DNA of 64,000 nt from Tectiglobus sp965247245 (GTDB lineage: Bacteria; Pseudomonadota; Alphaproteobacteria; Rhizobiales; Hyphomicrobiaceae), in the NCBI GenBank assembly GCA_965247245.1, contig CBDFGV010000003.1, forward strand, positions 682,001-746,000, given 5' to 3'. Positions 61,619 through 64,000 of the stretch are shown piece after piece. Positions within the stretch are counted from its first letter, which is position 1. The number at the start of each line of letters is the position of its first letter. The position numbers and the translations under genes are program-made. The notes beneath the pieces are model-generated. The model searched no databases and was not told where the DNA came from. It saw only the letters and a list, made by a program, of their open reading frames with translations.

Positions 61619-62620
61619 TTGACCCAGCGAATGCCCATAGTGCCGGCCAATCCGGAAACGATCGCCAAGGCTGCTGAGATCATTCGCGCGGGCCAGTTAG
61701 TGGCGTTGCCGACCGAGACCGTATACGGCCTCGGCGCCGACGCAACCAATCCCGAGGCCGTTGCCAAGATATTCACTGCCAAAGGGCGGCCAAGCTTCAA
61801 TCCGCTGATTGTGCACGTACCGTCACTCGAACTGGCCGGAACCCTTGCCGAGTTGACACCGCTCGCAAAAAGCCTCGCAGATGCGTTCTGGCCGGGCCCG
61901 CTAACCTTGATCCTGCCACGCGACAAGCAGCGTAGGGTCCCGGACATCACGGTGGCCGGTCTGGATACAATCGCGATCCGCATCCCGAACCATCCGATCG
62001 CACTTGAGTTGCTGATCAAAGCAGAAGTCCCGATTGCCGCGCCTTCCGCCAACCTCTCAGGTCATGTCAGCGCAACGACGGCCGCTCACGTTGCCGATGA
62101 CTTCGGCGCGAGCGTCACCCTCATTCTGGACGCTGGTCCGACCGTCCATGGCGTTGAATCGACGGTCATTGACGCCACCGGCAATGTTCCCGTGATTTTG
62201 CGGCCCGGGGCCATCACAGCTGAAGCGCTGGAAGATCTGATCGGTGCCCAACCGGAAACGCGGTCGGGTCATGCCGCGTCGCTGACGTCCCCGGGTCAGC
62301 TTGAAAGCCACTACGCGCCAGCCTGCCAGGTCCGTCTCAATGCAACTGACGTCAGGCCAAACGAACACTACCTGGCCTTCGGCTCTGCCATCCCCGATGG
62401 CATCAAGCCAATGGCCAACCTGAGCCCGCGTGGCGATCTCGTCGAGGCGGCCACAAATCTCTTCGCCATCCTCCGCCAGATCGATCAGCCCGGCATTGAG
62501 ACCGTCGCCATCGCGCCAATACCGGAAACAGGCATTGGAGTGGCAATCAACGATCGCCTACGCCGTGCGGCGGCTCCCAGACCTGTTGTAGATCAGGGCA
62601 CCCAACTGACGTCCGGTTAA
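61619..62620 (+). CDS. tsaC: L-threonylcarbamoyladenylate synthase (Sua5 type)
   Basis: Makes threonylcarbamoyl-AMP from threonine, bicarbonate and ATP for the t6A37 base of ANN-decoding tRNAs. The 333-residue protein has the YrdC domain (TVYGLGADATNPEAVAKIFTAKGRPSFNPLIVHV; RIPNHPIALELL; PSANLSGHVSATTA) and a C-terminal Sua5 extension (about 230-330), as in the long Sua5/YwlC form. TTG at 61619 has GGAG five bases ahead; the ATG at 61631 is the alternative. Confidence 0.95.
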   Translation: MTQRMPIVPANPETIAKAAEIIRAGQLVALPTETVYGLGADATNPEAVAKIFTAKGRPSFNPLIVHVPSLELAGTLAELTPLAKSLADAFWPGPLTLILPRDKQRRVPDITVAGLDTIAIRIPNHPIALELLIKAEVPIAAPSANLSGHVSATTAAHVADDFGASVTLILDAGPTVHGVESTVIDATGNVPVILRPGAITAEALEDLIGAQPETRSGHAASLTSPGQLESHYAPACQVRLNATDVRPNEHYLAFGSAIPDGIKPMANLSPRGDLVEAATNLFAILRQIDQPGIETVAIAPIPETGIGVAINDRLRRAAAPRPVVDQGTQLTSG

Positions 62621-62679
62621 ATCGATCTTTAGTCCAGACTGGTAGGCTTTAGGTGACCCTTAAAGTTGCCGGAACAACC

Positions 62680-63900
62680 ATGGACGCTCGCTTTACTCGC
62701 CTTCTATTGCTTTTGCCGCTGGTCACGCTCATCCCGATTGCCCGGATGATCCACTCCCAGCTCTGGCCAAATGCCGATGGAATAACGCCGACCAAGACGT
62801 TCATCGGTAATGACTTCGTTAACATCTGGACAGGCTCCCGGCTGGCAGCGGACGGCAACCTCTCTGGCCTTTACGACTTTCCGACCTATAACGCGATCAT
62901 TCATGGCTGGTTTGGTCATAAACTGGATGATCTTGTTTTCTCCTATATGCCCAACGGCCTTGTACTGCTGCTCCCATTCGGTCAGTTCGACTACGGCACA
63001 AGCCTGGCTGTTTGGACAATTCTTGGCACCATCGCGTTGACTGCTGCAGTGCTGTTCCGCCTTCCACAACGTGAAGACTGGCCGCTTGTCGCAATTGTTC
63101 TGCTCGCACCTATTGTTTGGATGAACTGGGGTTACGGCCAAATGGGATTGCTCTACGCAGCTGTCTTCATCGCCGCCCTGCGTTTCCTTCCCACACGACC
63201 GATCATCGCCGGGGCACTCATCGGCCTTCTCACAATTAAGCCACAGCTGGGCGTCGTCCTGCCGTTTGCTCTCATTGCGCTGGGGCAATGGCGGGCCTTC
63301 GCAAGCGCAACAGCATCGACACTCGTGCTGGTTGGCGCAAGCCTGACGATTTTTGGCGTCGAAGCCTGGCAGCTCTATTTCACAAACATCCACCCGCTCC
63401 AATCCGCATTGATGCTGAACACGACCAGCGCCTTTGCGTTCCACAATGTCTCTCTATTCTTTGGCCTGCGCTTGATCGGCGTGGGTGAGACAGCGGCCTT
63501 AGTTGCGCACGGCCTGTTTGCAGTGGGCATCTTGGCCGCGACATTGCTGGTCTGCCGTTCGCAACGGATCGAGTGGCCGCTGAAGGCCCTGATGATTGCG
63601 ACCGCGAGCGTTATGATCTCCCCATATGTCCTGGCCTATGATTTGACGATTCCAACAGCTGCGCTGCTTTGGTATCTCGCGACTGTTAGCCACCAACCCA
63701 ACAAGTTGGACTACCGCTTCGTGGCGGTGTTCTGGCTGCTGCCCTTCGCAACCAACTACATCTTGCAGCGCGAATATGGCGTCCCGAGCGGCGTGCTCGT
63801 TATGGCAGCATTCTACATCTGGCTCCTGGCCCAAGCCTATGGATGGGAGCGACTGAAGACTGCCGTGAGCCACCCCACGACGCTTCTAAAAACAGCCTGA
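62680..63900 (+). CDS. DUF2029 / GT87-like membrane glycosyltransferase
   Basis: A 406-residue integral membrane protein with about ten helices. The DUF2029/GT87 pattern is seen: an early Asp after the first helix in NDFVNIWTGSRLAADG, YMPNGLVLLLPFG, MNWGYGQMGLLYAA, and LTIKPQLGVVLPF with Lys/Gln. GT87 enzymes are mannosyl- or arabinosyl-type transferases using polyprenyl-phosphate sugars; the sugar is unknown here. ATG 62680 is chosen; a GTG at 62653 is open. Confidence 0.88.
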   Translation: MDARFTRLLLLLPLVTLIPIARMIHSQLWPNADGITPTKTFIGNDFVNIWTGSRLAADGNLSGLYDFPTYNAIIHGWFGHKLDDLVFSYMPNGLVLLLPFGQFDYGTSLAVWTILGTIALTAAVLFRLPQREDWPLVAIVLLAPIVWMNWGYGQMGLLYAAVFIAALRFLPTRPIIAGALIGLLTIKPQLGVVLPFALIALGQWRAFASATASTLVLVGASLTIFGVEAWQLYFTNIHPLQSALMLNTTSAFAFHNVSLFFGLRLIGVGETAALVAHGLFAVGILAATLLVCRSQRIEWPLKALMIATASVMISPYVLAYDLTIPTAALLWYLATVSHQPNKLDYRFVAVFWLLPFATNYILQREYGVPSGVLVMAAFYIWLLAQAYGWERLKTAVSHPTTLLKTA

Positions 63901-63910
63901 CAAACAAGAA

Positions 63911-63934
63911 AGGCGCGGGCAACAGCCCACGCCT
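63911..63934 (-). terminator. Hairpin downstream of the edge gene
   Basis: AGGCG-C-GGGC (63911-63920), loop AACA, GCCC-A-CGCCT (63925-63934): a 9-bp stem with one mismatch. On the minus strand it is followed by TTTCTTGTTTG, fitting an intrinsic terminator for the minus-strand gene that ends at 63967. Confidence 0.65.
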
Positions 63935-63966
63935 CACTGCATTTCAACATCGAACGATGACTTGGA

Positions 63967-64000
63967 TCAGTCCTCGATGCGGCTGCGGGATGCGCCCCAG
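63967..64000 (-). CDS. Partial gene at the right edge (C-terminus only)
   Basis: The last ten codons of a minus-strand reading frame read WGASRSRIED followed by TGA at 63969-63967. The hairpin downstream supports a gene end here. The family cannot be recognised from this stub. Confidence 0.4.
   Translation of the reverse strand, partial: WGASRSRIED

Noticed and set aside
1..64000. CRISPR arrays, transposons, prophage or rRNA genes
   Set aside because: No regularly spaced repeats, transposase or phage structural proteins, or rRNA sequence was seen anywhere in the window.

Overview
The window reads as chromosomal DNA of an alphaproteobacterium, most likely Hyphomicrobiales (Rhizobiales)-like. 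This rests on gene order and family type, because no rRNA is present. The supporting features are the run carA / GatB-YqeY / dnaG / rpoD, the run histone-deacetylase-like / xseB / dxs / tlyA / m5U-type RNA methyltransferase, the pdxH / RT0821-like surface protein / fabI / histidine phosphatase / aroC backbone, and a DnaG whose CHC2 zinc finger has lost most of its ligands. Coding density is high. I see no transposase, integrase, phage structural gene, CRISPR array or rRNA.

Layout. (1) 0.1-10 kb: a NUDIX hydrolase, ilvC, a secreted cyclase-fold protein and an enolase-superfamily enzyme. Next comes the elongation factor P beta-lysylation module: efp, with epmA and epmB divergent from it. A DUF1287 protein and carA follow. 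(2) 10-15 kb: the macromolecular-synthesis run GatB/YqeY, dnaG, rpoD, closed by a clear intrinsic terminator. (3) 15-26 kb: an AraC-type regulator, a CoA-transferase and an acyl-CoA carboxyltransferase. These are followed by an exported S8 protease that converges on an exported protein with two complete trypsin-like triads in one chain. A Gfo/Idh/MocA oxidoreductase, a type I Baeyer-Villiger monooxygenase and tRNA-Pro(CGG) complete the region. (4) 26-30 kb: the most gene-poor part, with two XRE regulators, a GNAT-like protein and a PAS_5-like protein whose 3' ends overlap antisense, and a nested palindrome. (5) 30-37 kb: an MBL hydrolase, a DUF1499 protein, a class III aminotransferase, an exported orphan, an SDR and a FadL-type porin. 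(6) 37-54 kb: the pdxH...fabI...aroC housekeeping backbone interrupted by accessory genes (alpha/beta hydrolase, NADP oxidoreductase, BBE-type flavoprotein with an HxlR regulator, Rieske oxygenase, Ogt, small exported Arg/Cys-rich proteins). An RNA-like element with three hairpins and a terminator, and a three-way-junction leader, lie upstream of aroC. A cytochrome b561 / cytochrome c' pair follows. (7) 52-64 kb: the RNA methyltransferase / tlyA / dxs / xseB / deacetylase group, an orphan membrane protein, a DmdC-like acyl-CoA dehydrogenase, tsaC, a GT87-like membrane glycosyltransferase, and the last codons of a gene running off the edge.

Working together: efp/epmA/epmB form a complete EF-P modification set apart from the hydroxylase. 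The CoA-transferase, carboxyltransferase, acyl-CoA dehydrogenase, FadL porin, BVMO and Rieske oxygenase suggest an organism that takes up and oxidises hydrophobic organic acids and ketones. I found no single large unknown system. The least explained elements are the double-triad protease next to an S8 protease, the Cys-rich exported protein coupled to ogt, the structured non-coding DNA at 47.9-48.4 kb, and the small regulator island after tRNA-Pro.
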